Shown: positions 16,244 through 25,208 of the stretch, piece after piece
How the letters are laid out: the number at the start of each line of letters is the position of its first letter
Numbering within the stretch: position 1 is the first letter of the stretch
NCBI GenBank assembly: GCA_047639555.1
Contig: JBLIOE010000008.1
Span: 58,028-122,027 of the forward strand
Reading direction: 5' to 3'
Origin: JAJRXC01 sp047639555
GTDB taxonomy: Bacteria; Actinomycetota; Acidimicrobiia; Acidimicrobiales; Aldehydirespiratoraceae
DNA: 64,000 nucleotides
The notes under the pieces: model-generated
Databases searched by the model: none
The model's input: only the letters and a program-made list of their open reading frames with translations
Told to the model about the DNA's origin: nothing
Program-made: the position numbers and the translations under genes

Positions 16244-17734
16244 ATGCCAAGTACCGCCTCGATCTTTCTTGATCCTCGTCGCCATGTCGGCGAGGTTGAC
16301 CGCCGAATCTTTGGTGGATTCCTCGAACACATGGGAAGAGCCGTCCACGAGGGAGTATTCGAGCCCGGCAGTCCAAAGGCCGACGAACGTGGCTTCCGCA
16401 CCGATGTTGCTGACGCACTGCGGCAGCTCCAGATGCCTGTAGTCCGCTACCCGGGCGGCAACTTCGTCTCCAACTATGACTGGCGTGATGGGGTTGGCCC
16501 GGTCGATCAGCGCCCTAGCCGGCCCGACTTCGCGTGGCAGTCGTTGGAGTCGAATGCCTTTGGCACCGACGAGTTCATGACCTGGTGTGACCACATCGGC
16601 ACCCAACCAATGATGGCAGTCAACCTCGGCACCGGAACCGCTCGCGAAGCGGCGGCCTTGGTCGAATACTGCAATCTCGCGGGCGGCACCGCCGACTCGC
16701 AGATGCGCCACGACAACGGCCATCCCGATCCGTATGACGTGGAGCTGTGGTGCCTGGGCAACGAGATGGATGGTCCTTGGCAGGCGGGCCATGTGCCCGC
16801 CCAGACCTACGCCGAGAAGGCGCTCACCGCGTCACAGCTCATGAAGGGCCTCGACCGCTCCATTCAGACGATCGCGTGTGGATCGAGCGATCGCGGCCTG
16901 CCGTCGTATCTGCAATGGGATCAAACTGTCCTCGAGCACTGCTGGGACAGCATCGACTTCATCTCGGCCCACCGCTACAGCCGCAAACGCCGTGACGACA
17001 GCGAATCATTCCTGGCCGAGGGTGTGCTGATCGACGGGATCATCAACGACTATCGATCGCTCCTTCGGGTCGTGCAATCCCACAAGAACAGCTTCCATTC
17101 AGTGCATCTCAGCTTTGACGAATGGAACGTCTGGTATCGCAACATGGAGATGGGCGGAAAGTGGACTCACGCCCCCCATCTGATCGAGGAGGAGTACAAC
17201 CTCGAAGACGCGCTGGTGGTCGCCCAGTACCTCCACAGCTTCATTCGTAACGCCGATGTTGTGAAGGTGGCGTGCCTCGCGCAGCTCGTGAACATCATCG
17301 CCCCGCTGCTCACCACGAGCGACGACATGCTGGTGCAAAGCATCTTCTGGCCTTTCGAGATGATCAGCGCACTCACCGCGGGGCGGTCGCTCACCCCCGT
17401 GGTCGAGGCACCCCTCATTACAACGAAGCGGGCCGGCGAGGTGAGCGCGCTCGACGTGGCGGCCACCCATGATGCCGCCAACAACCGAGCGATGGTGTCC
17501 GTAGTCAATCGACACCTGACAGATGGCTACGGCACGACGATCGACCTCGGCTCGCTGGCCGTGGCGTCGGCCACCGCTCGTATGGTCCACCACCACGACC
17601 CGCTTGCGGGAAACACGTGGGAGTCACGCGACGTGATCGTTCCCACCGAGATCGAAATCTCCGTGAGCGCGACTGGTCTCACGCTCGAGGTGCCGCCGCT
17701 GGCTCACGTAGCCATCGACGTGACGCTCGCCTAG
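16244..17734 (+). CDS. Intracellular alpha-L-arabinofuranosidase, GH51
   Basis: 496 aa, no signal peptide, family-typical length. Acid/base Glu in WCLGNEMDGPWQ and nucleophile Glu in LSFDEWNVWY. RIFGGFLEHMGRAVHEGVFE and VVRYPGGNFVSNYDWRDGVG are GH51 hallmarks. It removes terminal arabinofuranose from imported oligosaccharides in the cytoplasm. The C-terminal beta domain is intact. The stop overlaps the convergent ligase gene by 4 bp. Confidence 0.95.
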   Translation: MPSTASIFLDPRRHVGEVDRRIFGGFLEHMGRAVHEGVFEPGSPKADERGFRTDVADALRQLQMPVVRYPGGNFVSNYDWRDGVGPVDQRPSRPDFAWQSLESNAFGTDEFMTWCDHIGTQPMMAVNLGTGTAREAAALVEYCNLAGGTADSQMRHDNGHPDPYDVELWCLGNEMDGPWQAGHVPAQTYAEKALTASQLMKGLDRSIQTIACGSSDRGLPSYLQWDQTVLEHCWDSIDFISAHRYSRKRRDDSESFLAEGVLIDGIINDYRSLLRVVQSHKNSFHSVHLSFDEWNVWYRNMEMGGKWTHAPHLIEEEYNLEDALVVAQYLHSFIRNADVVKVACLAQLVNIIAPLLTTSDDMLVQSIFWPFEMISALTAGRSLTPVVEAPLITTKRAGEVSALDVAATHDAANNRAMVSVVNRHLTDGYGTTIDLGSLAVASATARMVHHHDPLAGNTWESRDVIVPTEIEISVSATGLTLEVPPLAHVAIDVTLA

Positions 17735-19344
17735 GAGGCGTCGACGGCGTGCTGCTTCGCGGCCTTGTAATCCGCTTTGCCATTCGGGGACCGCGGCACC
17801 TTGTCGACGAAGACAACCGTCTTCGGGGCCTTGAAGCGAGCGAGCTCGCCTTTGACCGACTCGATGATGTCGGCCTCGGCAACGGTGGTGCCCTCGACTA
17901 CGGAGGCAACTGCGGTGACGGCCTGGCCAAACTTCTCGTCGTCGATACCCACGACAAGACAGTCGACGACGTTCGGCACCCGCTTCACGGCTTCCTCGAC
18001 TTCTTCCGGGAAGATCTTCTCGCCGCCGGAGTTGATGACCTGGCTTCCGCGTCCCAGGAGAATGAGGGCGCCGTCCGCGGCGACCATTGCGAGGTCGCCC
18101 GGGAATGAGTAACGCTCGCCGTTGATCACCCGGAAGGTGCGGGCCGATTTCTCTTCGTCCTTGTAGTAGCCAAGCGGCACATTGCCGCCGGCCGCCACCA
18201 TGCCAACCTCGTCCGATCCGGGTTCGACGAGGCGGTTATCTTCAGTGAACACCTTGGTGGTGGGCGACTGGGTGAACTTTCCGGTCTCGGTCTCGAGTCC
18301 TTTCATCGTGACCTGGACACCCATCGACCCTTCGGTCGAGCCCATGGCGTCGATCAGCATCACTTGGTCGATCCGGTCGATCAGCTGCTGCTTCACTTCG
18401 GAAGTCCACATCACGCCGGAGGACTGCATGATCGTGACAGTTGAAAGGTCGTAGCTCGACCCGTCGTCCTTCCCCTCGTCGATCGCCACGATCAACGGCT
18501 TCGCGAAGCTGTCACCGACGATTGTCACGGTGTTTACCTTTTGCTCCTCGATGGTGCGCAGGACCTCGTGGGCGTCGAGCGACCGATTGGTGAGCGTAAT
18601 CACGTGGGAGCCGAGGAGGTGGGGGATGAAACACCCCAACCAAAGACCGGTGCCATGCATGAGTGGCGCACACGGAAGCGACACGAGCGTGGCGTCGGTG
18701 CTCGTTGCTGCTTCGACCATGGCCGCCGCATTCTCCGGCATTGCCATACCAAGCACCGGGAACGCGGAGCTAGCGAGGCCCTCGGTCAAGCCGCCAATGG
18801 CGTACATCACTCCCTTGGGCATACCCGTGGTGCCGCCGGTATAGAGCATGTAGGTGTCGTCTTCGGCCCGTTCGATGCGCACCATCGGTGCGTGGCCAGC
18901 GATGATTTCTTCGTAACCGCGAGACGCCGGCACCTGACCGGATCCGCCATCGTCGACCTCGATCACGAGCTTCAAATTCGGGAGCTGGTCAATAACGCTG
19001 GCCACCCGACCGCCCAAGGACGAGTGGAAGACCAACGCCTCAGAATCGGAGTTGTCGAGGAGGTAACGAAGCTCCTCCCCGATGTACCGATAGTTGATGT
19101 TGATCGGGACGCCGCGCATCTTGAAGGCGGCGAATTGCGCCTCCATGTACTCGTTGGAGTTGTACATGAAGAGACCGATCTTCGAATCGGCGGTGAGGCC
19201 AGCGGCTTGGTAGGCCTCGGCGATCCGGGCTGACCGGTCGTCGTACTCTCGCCAGGTGCGGCTGGTCGCCCCATGGCTGATCGCGGGACGGTCGGGGATC
19301 CGGTCGCTTATTGCTTCCCAGATGGTGGCGAAATGCATCTCCAT
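17731..19344 (-). CDS. Acyl-CoA synthetase (FadD family, steroid/long-chain acid type)
   Basis: 537 aa. AMP-binding P-loop YTGGTTGMPKGVMY, adenylation motifs DAMGSTEGSMG and SFPGDLAMVAADG, and the C-terminal lysine in SPNGKADYK. The Gly in place of Ser in YTGGTTG is shared with FadD19-like ligases that activate steroid side chains, so that substrate class is possible. The enzyme forms acyl-CoA through acyl-AMP. A stop-to-stop overlap with the GH51 gene and about 100 bp to the pirin gene mark it as a single-gene unit. Confidence 0.9.
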   Translation of the reverse strand: MEMHFATIWEAISDRIPDRPAISHGATSRTWREYDDRSARIAEAYQAAGLTADSKIGLFMYNSNEYMEAQFAAFKMRGVPININYRYIGEELRYLLDNSDSEALVFHSSLGGRVASVIDQLPNLKLVIEVDDGGSGQVPASRGYEEIIAGHAPMVRIERAEDDTYMLYTGGTTGMPKGVMYAIGGLTEGLASSAFPVLGMAMPENAAAMVEAATSTDATLVSLPCAPLMHGTGLWLGCFIPHLLGSHVITLTNRSLDAHEVLRTIEEQKVNTVTIVGDSFAKPLIVAIDEGKDDGSSYDLSTVTIMQSSGVMWTSEVKQQLIDRIDQVMLIDAMGSTEGSMGVQVTMKGLETETGKFTQSPTTKVFTEDNRLVEPGSDEVGMVAAGGNVPLGYYKDEEKSARTFRVINGERYSFPGDLAMVAADGALILLGRGSQVINSGGEKIFPEEVEEAVKRVPNVVDCLVVGIDDEKFGQAVTAVASVVEGTTVAEADIIESVKGELARFKAPKTVVFVDKVPRSPNGKADYKAAKQHAVDAS

Positions 19345-19442
19345 GACTCGTGACTATACGACGCCGTTCGAATACGGGAATATTGCGAGTATCTCGCCAG
19401 TTTGATCAAGCACGGAGTCAGCTTTCTGGAGGTCAAGGCAAC

Positions 19443-20495
19443 ATGGCGAGTCGAGAAGCGAATGTCACGCAGCGAGCTGAGCGGTCTGGCCCGATCCTGC
19501 AGACGGTGGAACTCGGGGCTCAATGGCCAACGATCGATCCGTTCCTGTTCGTTGCCCATCACCACGACGATTATCCAAAGGGCAATGGCCGTCTCGGTCC
19601 CGATGCCCCGTTAAGTGGCCGGAACATTGGTCAAGATTTCTCGGGCAATGATGGTTGGAGCATGTATCACGGCGACGAGGTGCCCGGGTTTCCGCGACAC
19701 CCGCACCGCGGCTTCGAGACCATCACCTATGTGCGTCGTGGCCTCATTGACCACGCCGACTCGCTGGGTGCCACCGCCCGCTTCGGACGGGGCGACTCGC
19801 AGTGGATGACTGCGGGTGCCGGCATTCAGCACGCCGAGATGTTTCCGCTCACCCAAAACAACAAGGCGAACCCGCTTGAGCTCTTCCAGATCTGGCTGAA
19901 CCTGCCGGCCGCCGACAAGATGGTGCCGCCCTATTTCACGATGCTGTGGAACGAGCAGACGCCGCGCGTCACACCCGCCGCGGGCGTCGAGGTCACCGTG
20001 ATCGCCGGTCGACTCGGCGACGCTGAGCCGCAGAGTCCGCCGCCCCACTCCTGGGCATCAAATCCCGATGCCGATCTGGCGATCTGGCACATCCGGCTTG
20101 ACCCCGGAGCGAGCTGGACCATGCCCGCCGCCCAGAGGAGCGACACCCAGCGTGTGTTGTACGCGTTCGAGGGTTCCACCCTCGCCGTCGCCGGCACCGA
20201 GGTCGATGCCGGCACCGGCGTGTTGCTGCAAGCCGACATCGGTGTCGAGCTCGTCGCCGGCCCTGGCGGTATGGAATGCCTACTCATGCAAGGCCGTCCG
20301 ATCGGCGAGCCCGTTGCTCGTCATGGACCGTTCGTGATGAACACCGAAGACCAGATCCACGAGGCCTACGCCGACTACGAGGCCACCCGGTTCGGAGGTT
20401 GGCCATGGTCGTCACCTTCGCCCAATCACGGCGCCGATGCCGACCGATTCGCGATCCATGCCGATGGCCGCCGCGAACAACTCGCGGTGACATGA
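19443..20495 (+). CDS. Pirin-family bicupin
   Basis: 350 aa from ATG 19443, preceded by GGAGG at 19428-19432. First cupin: FLFVAHHHDDYPKG, then GFPRHPHRGFETITYVRRGL with the metal-binding His cluster and QWMTAGAGIQHAEMF. The second cupin has DPGASWTMPAA and lacks most metal ligands, as is usual. Bacterial pirins are iron-binding, redox-sensing or quercetin-dioxygenase-like; the role here is unassigned. Confidence 0.9.
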   Translation: MASREANVTQRAERSGPILQTVELGAQWPTIDPFLFVAHHHDDYPKGNGRLGPDAPLSGRNIGQDFSGNDGWSMYHGDEVPGFPRHPHRGFETITYVRRGLIDHADSLGATARFGRGDSQWMTAGAGIQHAEMFPLTQNNKANPLELFQIWLNLPAADKMVPPYFTMLWNEQTPRVTPAAGVEVTVIAGRLGDAEPQSPPPHSWASNPDADLAIWHIRLDPGASWTMPAAQRSDTQRVLYAFEGSTLAVAGTEVDAGTGVLLQADIGVELVAGPGGMECLLMQGRPIGEPVARHGPFVMNTEDQIHEAYADYEATRFGGWPWSSPSPNHGADADRFAIHADGRREQLAVT

Positions 20496-20545
20496 CGGCT
20501 TCGCTCGCCTGTGGTCATTCATGAAGCCGCTGGACTCCTGACTAC

Positions 20546-21496
20546 ATGTTGAGCGCTGGATTGCTGCTCTATCGAGACCACAACGGTGAGCTCGAGGTAC
20601 TGCTCGCGCACATGGGTGGACCGTTCTGGGCGTCGAACGACGCCCACGCATGGACGATCCCTAAGGGACTCATTGAGGACACCGACGGCAACGACCTCCT
20701 TGTCGTTGCGGCGCGAGAGTTCGCCGAGGAAATGGGCCAGAGCGCGCCGGCGGGCGAATCGCTCGACCTCGGGGCAGTGAAGGCGGGCCGCAAGACAAAT
20801 CACATCTTCGCCCGAGCCGGCGATTTCGATGCGACCCACATCGAGAGCAACACCTTCGATCTGGAGTGGCCCCGAGGTTCGGGTCAGACCCAATCCTTCC
20901 CCGAAGTCGATCGGGCCGATTGGTTCAGCGTCGCTGATGCTCGCACCAAGCTCGTGAAAGGGCTTCTGCCTTTCCTTGATCTACTTGTGGCCCACCCCGC
21001 CCTTCTGCTGGAGCGCGAGGCCGGCCGGGGTCTTTTGGTGGCACCGTCGGGACGCACCCTCATGATCCGAGGCGAGGACCCATGTGACCCAGACCGTGGC
21101 GGGTTCTGGTTCATGCCCGGCGGAGGTCTTGATCCGGGAGAAAGCGCGGCCGAGGGCACGATTCGGGAGTTGAGCGAGGAGCTGGGCCTCGATGTCGACG
21201 CGGTCGGTCCGATTGTGATGACACGCTGCGACGAGTTTCCTCTGGCGGGCCGGATCTATCGGCAAACCGAAACGATCTTTCTCGTCGCCGTGGCCGACGA
21301 ATTCGAGCCGCAACCTCGAGCATTGGAAGCGATCGAACTCAGTGTGATCAAGGAGTTTCGCTGGCTCAGCGCTTCGGAGCTGCGAGCACTCGACGAGGCG
21401 TACTACCCGCGGCGACTCACTGAGCTCCTCGACTCGATCGCCGCCGACGGTCCACCGGTTCTGCCCTGGGCGGAGGATCTCACCGCCGAGGGGTGA
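20546..21496 (+). CDS. Tandem double-Nudix protein
   Basis: 316 aa with two Nudix domains in one chain. Domain 1 (about 1-150) resembles the COG4119 group: MLSAGLLLYRDHNGELEVLL, FWASNDAHAWTIPKGLIED, REFAEEMG; its box carries a short insertion before REFAEE. Domain 2 (about 155-310) has a complete Nudix box GGGLDPGESAAEGTIREL SEELGL. Substrates of each are unknown nucleoside-diphosphate-linked compounds. Its 3' end overlaps the convergent GTPase gene by 17 bp. Confidence 0.88.
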   Translation: MLSAGLLLYRDHNGELEVLLAHMGGPFWASNDAHAWTIPKGLIEDTDGNDLLVVAAREFAEEMGQSAPAGESLDLGAVKAGRKTNHIFARAGDFDATHIESNTFDLEWPRGSGQTQSFPEVDRADWFSVADARTKLVKGLLPFLDLLVAHPALLLEREAGRGLLVAPSGRTLMIRGEDPCDPDRGGFWFMPGGGLDPGESAAEGTIRELSEELGLDVDAVGPIVMTRCDEFPLAGRIYRQTETIFLVAVADEFEPQPRALEAIELSVIKEFRWLSASELRALDEAYYPRRLTELLDSIAADGPPVLPWAEDLTAEG

Positions 21497-22400
21497 TCAC
21501 GACGAGATCGGTGGCGGATTGCAGCTCCGCCTCTGGGAGTTCGGTAACTAATCGGCGCCGACCAACCACCTGAGCGAGCAGGTGGGTGCCATCGGGGGTG
21601 ACGGCGATCCCCTTTGCCCGCAACGTGGAAGTAGGCAGTGCCGCGATCATGGTGTCGAAATCGGCCCGTTCGATTGGGTTGGGTATCGGCAACGTCGTCA
21701 CTTCGTGAGCATCGAAGAGTTCGGGCGGGGGAGTGTCGCTCACCCCTCCGGGGCGCCGCGTACCGAGATCGAGGAACGATGCGGTCGCTACGGCGTCGTC
21801 GGAACCCAACACCGGGACACCGGGCGCCAGGGTGTCCAGTCGTTCGGTCACCGCGGCTTGCTGTTCGGCGTCGGCGAGGTCACGCTTGGTGAGGATGAAC
21901 AGGTCGGCGGCTTCGAGCTGACGGGCCACCGACGCGCCGGTGTACGGGTCCTCGAGTCGTTCAAGGAACTGGTCGGTGTCGACGAGCACCACGATGCCGT
22001 CGAGTCGGAACCCGTCGGTATCGGCCCAAGGGGCCACGCGGGCGGGGTCGGCGACGCCGCTGAGTTCGAGAATGACGTGCTCCGGTGGAGTGGGCCGCGA
22101 CCGCAGCCCGTCGAACGCCGCCGCAAGACCGCCGGCGAGGCTGCAGCAGACGCAGCCATCAGTGAGTTCGATCGTGTCGGCGTGGCGACGTTTGACCAGC
22201 TTTGCATCGATGTTGACCGAACCGACGTCGTTGACGAGAACGGCGATTGGTTGTTGGGTCTTGGCCAGTACGGCATTGATCACCGTGGTCTTGCCAGCTC
22301 CGAGATAACCACCGAGCAAGGTGACCGGAACCCGCCGGCCGTCCCACGGCGCAATGGTCTCGATGACCAGAGAGTCTGCTGTGTCATCTGTCTCTCTCAT
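21480..22400 (-). CDS. CobW/COG0523-family GTPase (metallochaperone type)
   Basis: 306 aa from ATG 22400; the frame stays open to 23216 but only from here is family-like. P-loop GGYLGAGKTTVINAVLA, the COG0523 metal motif GCVCCSL (CxCC), Walker B-like VILELSGVADPA, and the NKxD equivalent ILTKRDLAD. Members deliver Zn, Co or other metals to enzymes. There is no adjacent metal-dependent target. It is divergent from the P450 gene across 30 bp. Confidence 0.92.
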   Translation of the reverse strand: MRETDDTADSLVIETIAPWDGRRVPVTLLGGYLGAGKTTVINAVLAKTQQPIAVLVNDVGSVNIDAKLVKRRHADTIELTDGCVCCSLAGGLAAAFDGLRSRPTPPEHVILELSGVADPARVAPWADTDGFRLDGIVVLVDTDQFLERLEDPYTGASVARQLEAADLFILTKRDLADAEQQAAVTERLDTLAPGVPVLGSDDAVATASFLDLGTRRPGGVSDTPPPELFDAHEVTTLPIPNPIERADFDTMIAALPTSTLRAKGIAVTPDGTHLLAQVVGRRRLVTELPEAELQSATDLVVITPRR

Positions 22401-22430
22401 CGGTCTCGACGCTAGCGCTACGGTCGGGCA

Positions 22431-23636
22431 ATGACGGATCTGTTCTTCAACCCGCTGCAGGACGGTTATACGGAGAATCCGTGGGCCCACCTCGCTGAGA
22501 TGCGGGAGCAAGAACCCGTGCACCCGCTTGTGGTTGGCGGCTTCGCGCTGTTCCGCTACGACGACGTCTTTACAGTCCTTCGTGATCCCTCGCTCAGCGT
22601 CGACGACGACAACGCCGATTTCGGCGAGCTCGATCGGGGCGTGCTGGTCGAGGAATTCGGCGACGGACCCAACGACTCTTCGATGTTGAGCACCGATCCG
22701 CCGGACCACACCCGGCTCCGCCGGCTCGTCAGTAAGGCATTTACCCCGCGAACAATTGAGGCCCTTCGGCCCCGCATCGAAGTCCTCGTCGACCAGAGTC
22801 TCGATCGGATGGAATCCGCCGGTGGGGGCGATGTCGTTGACGAGCTGGCGTTTCCGCTGCCCTTTGATGTGATCTCGGAGATGCTTGGGATGCCCGAGGG
22901 CGACAAGCTGCAGATCCGCGATTGGTCGAGTGCGATCGTCAAGACCTTGGATCCAATCCTTACCGAGGACGAGATCCGGACCGCGTTGAAGAGCAGCATC
23001 GCGATGGATGCCCATCTCAACACGGTGATCGAGTGGAAACGGGCCAACCCAGCCGACGACTTGCTCACGGCCCTGATCGAAGCCGAGGAAGACGGCGACC
23101 GGCTCACGACGAAGGAACTTCGCGACCAGGTTGCGCTGCTCTTTATTGCCGGCCACGAGACCACGGTGAACCTGATCGGCACCGGGATCTACGAGCTTCT
23201 CAACCGCCCGGAGCAACGTGAAGAGTTGCGGGCCGACGAGTCCCTCGATGCGGGGGCGGTAGACGAGCTATTGCGTTTCGTGGCGCCGGTGCAGTTCTCG
23301 CGTCGAATAGCGGTCGCCGACTTCGAGGTAGGCGGCGTCGAAATTCCGGCCCGGTCGTTCATTCAGACATGGCTGGCCTCCGCGAATCGAGACCCGGAGA
23401 AGTTCGGCGACACGGCCAACGAGCTCGACATCCGCCGGGCCGACGCGGGCCAACATGTGTCGTTCGGCAGCGGCATCCACTATTGCGTGGGCGCATCCCT
23501 CGCGAAGCTCGAGGGCCAGCTGGCCGTTGGTCGTTTCATTCGCCGGTTCCCCAACGCCAAGGTAGCCGCGCCGCCCGAATGGAACGGCCGCATGAACTTG
23601 CGTGGGCTGGAGAAATTCCACGTCACCGTAGGCTGA
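22431..23636 (+). CDS. Cytochrome P450 (bacterial class I, CYP107-like)
   Basis: 401 aa. I-helix LLFIAGHETTVNL, K-helix ExxR in DELLRFVAPVQFSRR, haem loop VSFGSGIHYCVGASLAKLE. The pattern STDPPDHTRLRRLVSKAFTP is typical of soluble actinobacterial P450s. It needs ferredoxin and ferredoxin reductase, which are not adjacent. It is followed after 5 bp by an unknown 343-aa protein, with which it is almost certainly co-transcribed. Confidence 0.95.
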   Translation: MTDLFFNPLQDGYTENPWAHLAEMREQEPVHPLVVGGFALFRYDDVFTVLRDPSLSVDDDNADFGELDRGVLVEEFGDGPNDSSMLSTDPPDHTRLRRLVSKAFTPRTIEALRPRIEVLVDQSLDRMESAGGGDVVDELAFPLPFDVISEMLGMPEGDKLQIRDWSSAIVKTLDPILTEDEIRTALKSSIAMDAHLNTVIEWKRANPADDLLTALIEAEEDGDRLTTKELRDQVALLFIAGHETTVNLIGTGIYELLNRPEQREELRADESLDAGAVDELLRFVAPVQFSRRIAVADFEVGGVEIPARSFIQTWLASANRDPEKFGDTANELDIRRADAGQHVSFGSGIHYCVGASLAKLEGQLAVGRFIRRFPNAKVAAPPEWNGRMNLRGLEKFHVTVG

Positions 23637-23641
23637 CGGCT

Positions 23642-24673
23642 ATGAACAACGGCATGAGTTCTCGCCTCGTTTACACCCAAGATGAGCTGCTGACCGACCA
23701 TGACTATGCGGAGCAGCATGTCGTTCTCGGCCAGCGCCTCCATGGCGGCCACATGGCCGACGGCACGTATCAACCGCCGCGGGCCCTTGTCCGCGAACGG
23801 GCGTTCGACGCCTGGGAAGCCGCTCTTGTAGAGCGGGGAGGCGCACCGTTTGGCGCCTCGGCCCAGCTCCTCGAGGGAATCAAGCTCCCCACCCCCGAGC
23901 AGCAGCTCGTCATGCTGCGCAATGACCTCCCGATGTCGTTCTGGAACTCACTCACAATCGTCGGGAAGATCGAGGCCAAGGGTCGGCTTCTCGCGGAGAT
24001 GACGTTTCCTGATTTGCAGACTGCGATCGTCGACGACATTTCTGAAATGGCAATTGGCCACCTCAACACGGGCCTGCTGCTCGCTCACGGCCTCGACGAA
24101 GGCGGGCAACCTGACGAGGGCATCGGTGGTCACGATTCCATGTGGTTTGCGGCCCGCGATCTCGTGTTCGGCCCCGGGGCGTTTCCCGATGTTGAACCAC
24201 CGGAAAACATCGGACGAGAAGATGCCGGCGTCCGTTTCGTGCCAGAGATCGAAGCCAACATCGAGTCGACGGTGTCGTTCCTCGCGAATCTGCTAATCAT
24301 CGAGTTCCGGGCCGAGATTGGTTTCGCCGACACCCAGGAAGTCCTCCGCACCGGCGATGTCTTCGCCGACCGTCGCGACAACGCCAATCTGGCCGCCGAG
24401 ATCATCGAGCGCATCCGCACCGACGAACTCATCCACGTTCGTTCGCTCAACCTGTATCTGGGCGAAATGCGCAGCGTCGACTTCCATACGACGAGCGGGG
24501 GCACCGTCAGCGGCGCCGAGCTGATCGATCGTTTCTGGAGCGGACTCGTGCGTTGGGCAACCGTCGACCAGCCGGCCTTGAGCATCAAAGAGTCTCGCCG
24601 GATGTATCAGGAGCGCATCTCCGCTCACGCCGAGGCCGATCGGGTGCTCGCCGAATTCGACGCCGCCGTATAG
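23642..24673 (+). CDS. Unknown 343-aa protein coupled to a P450; possible helical ferritin-like fold
   Basis: Starts at ATG 23642 (MNNGMSSRLVYTQDELL), 5 bp after the P450 stop; the longer frame from 23369 overlaps that gene. I do not recognise the family. It looks mainly alpha-helical. Acidic/His patterns that could bind a di-metal centre are ISEMAIGHLNTG, VSFLANLLIIEFRAEIGF and IRTDELIHVRSLNL; the last is an ExxH of the ferritin-like kind. No signal peptide or TM segment. The tight pairing suggests it helps the P450 or acts on its product; that is inference. Confidence 0.65.
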   Translation: MNNGMSSRLVYTQDELLTDHDYAEQHVVLGQRLHGGHMADGTYQPPRALVRERAFDAWEAALVERGGAPFGASAQLLEGIKLPTPEQQLVMLRNDLPMSFWNSLTIVGKIEAKGRLLAEMTFPDLQTAIVDDISEMAIGHLNTGLLLAHGLDEGGQPDEGIGGHDSMWFAARDLVFGPGAFPDVEPPENIGREDAGVRFVPEIEANIESTVSFLANLLIIEFRAEIGFADTQEVLRTGDVFADRRDNANLAAEIIERIRTDELIHVRSLNLYLGEMRSVDFHTTSGGTVSGAELIDRFWSGLVRWATVDQPALSIKESRRMYQERISAHAEADRVLAEFDAAV

Positions 24674-24688
24674 GCGGCGCGGCGACGA

Positions 24689-25096
24689 CTAGTTCTGGCG
24701 CAGCCAGGCTGCGTTAAGTTCCGCTGAACGGCCGCGCAATGTGCCGACTTCGGAGTTGATCGCGTCGCGGAGCGCGGGCTCAGGGATGAACCGCACGCCG
24801 TAGAGCACGTAGCCTTCTTCACTCACGCGCCGGTGCCTTACCTCGACGACACCGTTGAGATCAAGGAACCGGACATGGACACGCGTCCCCGGTTCGATCT
24901 CATCGGTGGCGGGTACTTCGACGAGCGCCCCTTCGAGGGAGAGGTCACGAATCACCGCGGGAGTGCTGACTTCTTCCTTCTTCAGGAAGCTTTTCCGTTC
25001 GAGGCGAACGTTCCAGCTCAGCGGTCGACGATCCGCCAATTCGTGGCGGGGAAGTAGCCTGTCGAGGTGTCTGGCGGTCATTCCCATGTCGCCCAT
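24689..25096 (-). CDS. PilZ-domain protein, putative c-di-GMP receptor
   Basis: 135 aa taking ATG 25096 (other ATGs at 25087 and 25081). The PilZ signature is present: basic motif around RPLSWNVRLERKSF and the DxSxxG element in VIRDLSLEGALVEVP. The remainder is a beta barrel followed by a short helix, i.e. a stand-alone receptor with no output domain. The frame extends to 25342 but runs through the divergent promoter region of the 4CL-like gene. A second PilZ domain is found in the 43023 gene. Confidence 0.8.
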   Translation of the reverse strand: MGDMGMTARHLDRLLPRHELADRRPLSWNVRLERKSFLKKEEVSTPAVIRDLSLEGALVEVPATDEIEPGTRVHVRFLDLNGVVEVRHRRVSEEGYVLYGVRFIPEPALRDAINSEVGTLRGRSAELNAAWLRQN

Positions 25097-25208
25097 AGTA
25101 CGACGCGGGATGGCCCCGGAGAAGGCTGTTGAGCCGTGCGACCTAAGGGAATGATGCGTTGTACCCACTGCGCTACGATCAGCGATCGCCCCTTTTGAAA
25201 GGCCGTTT

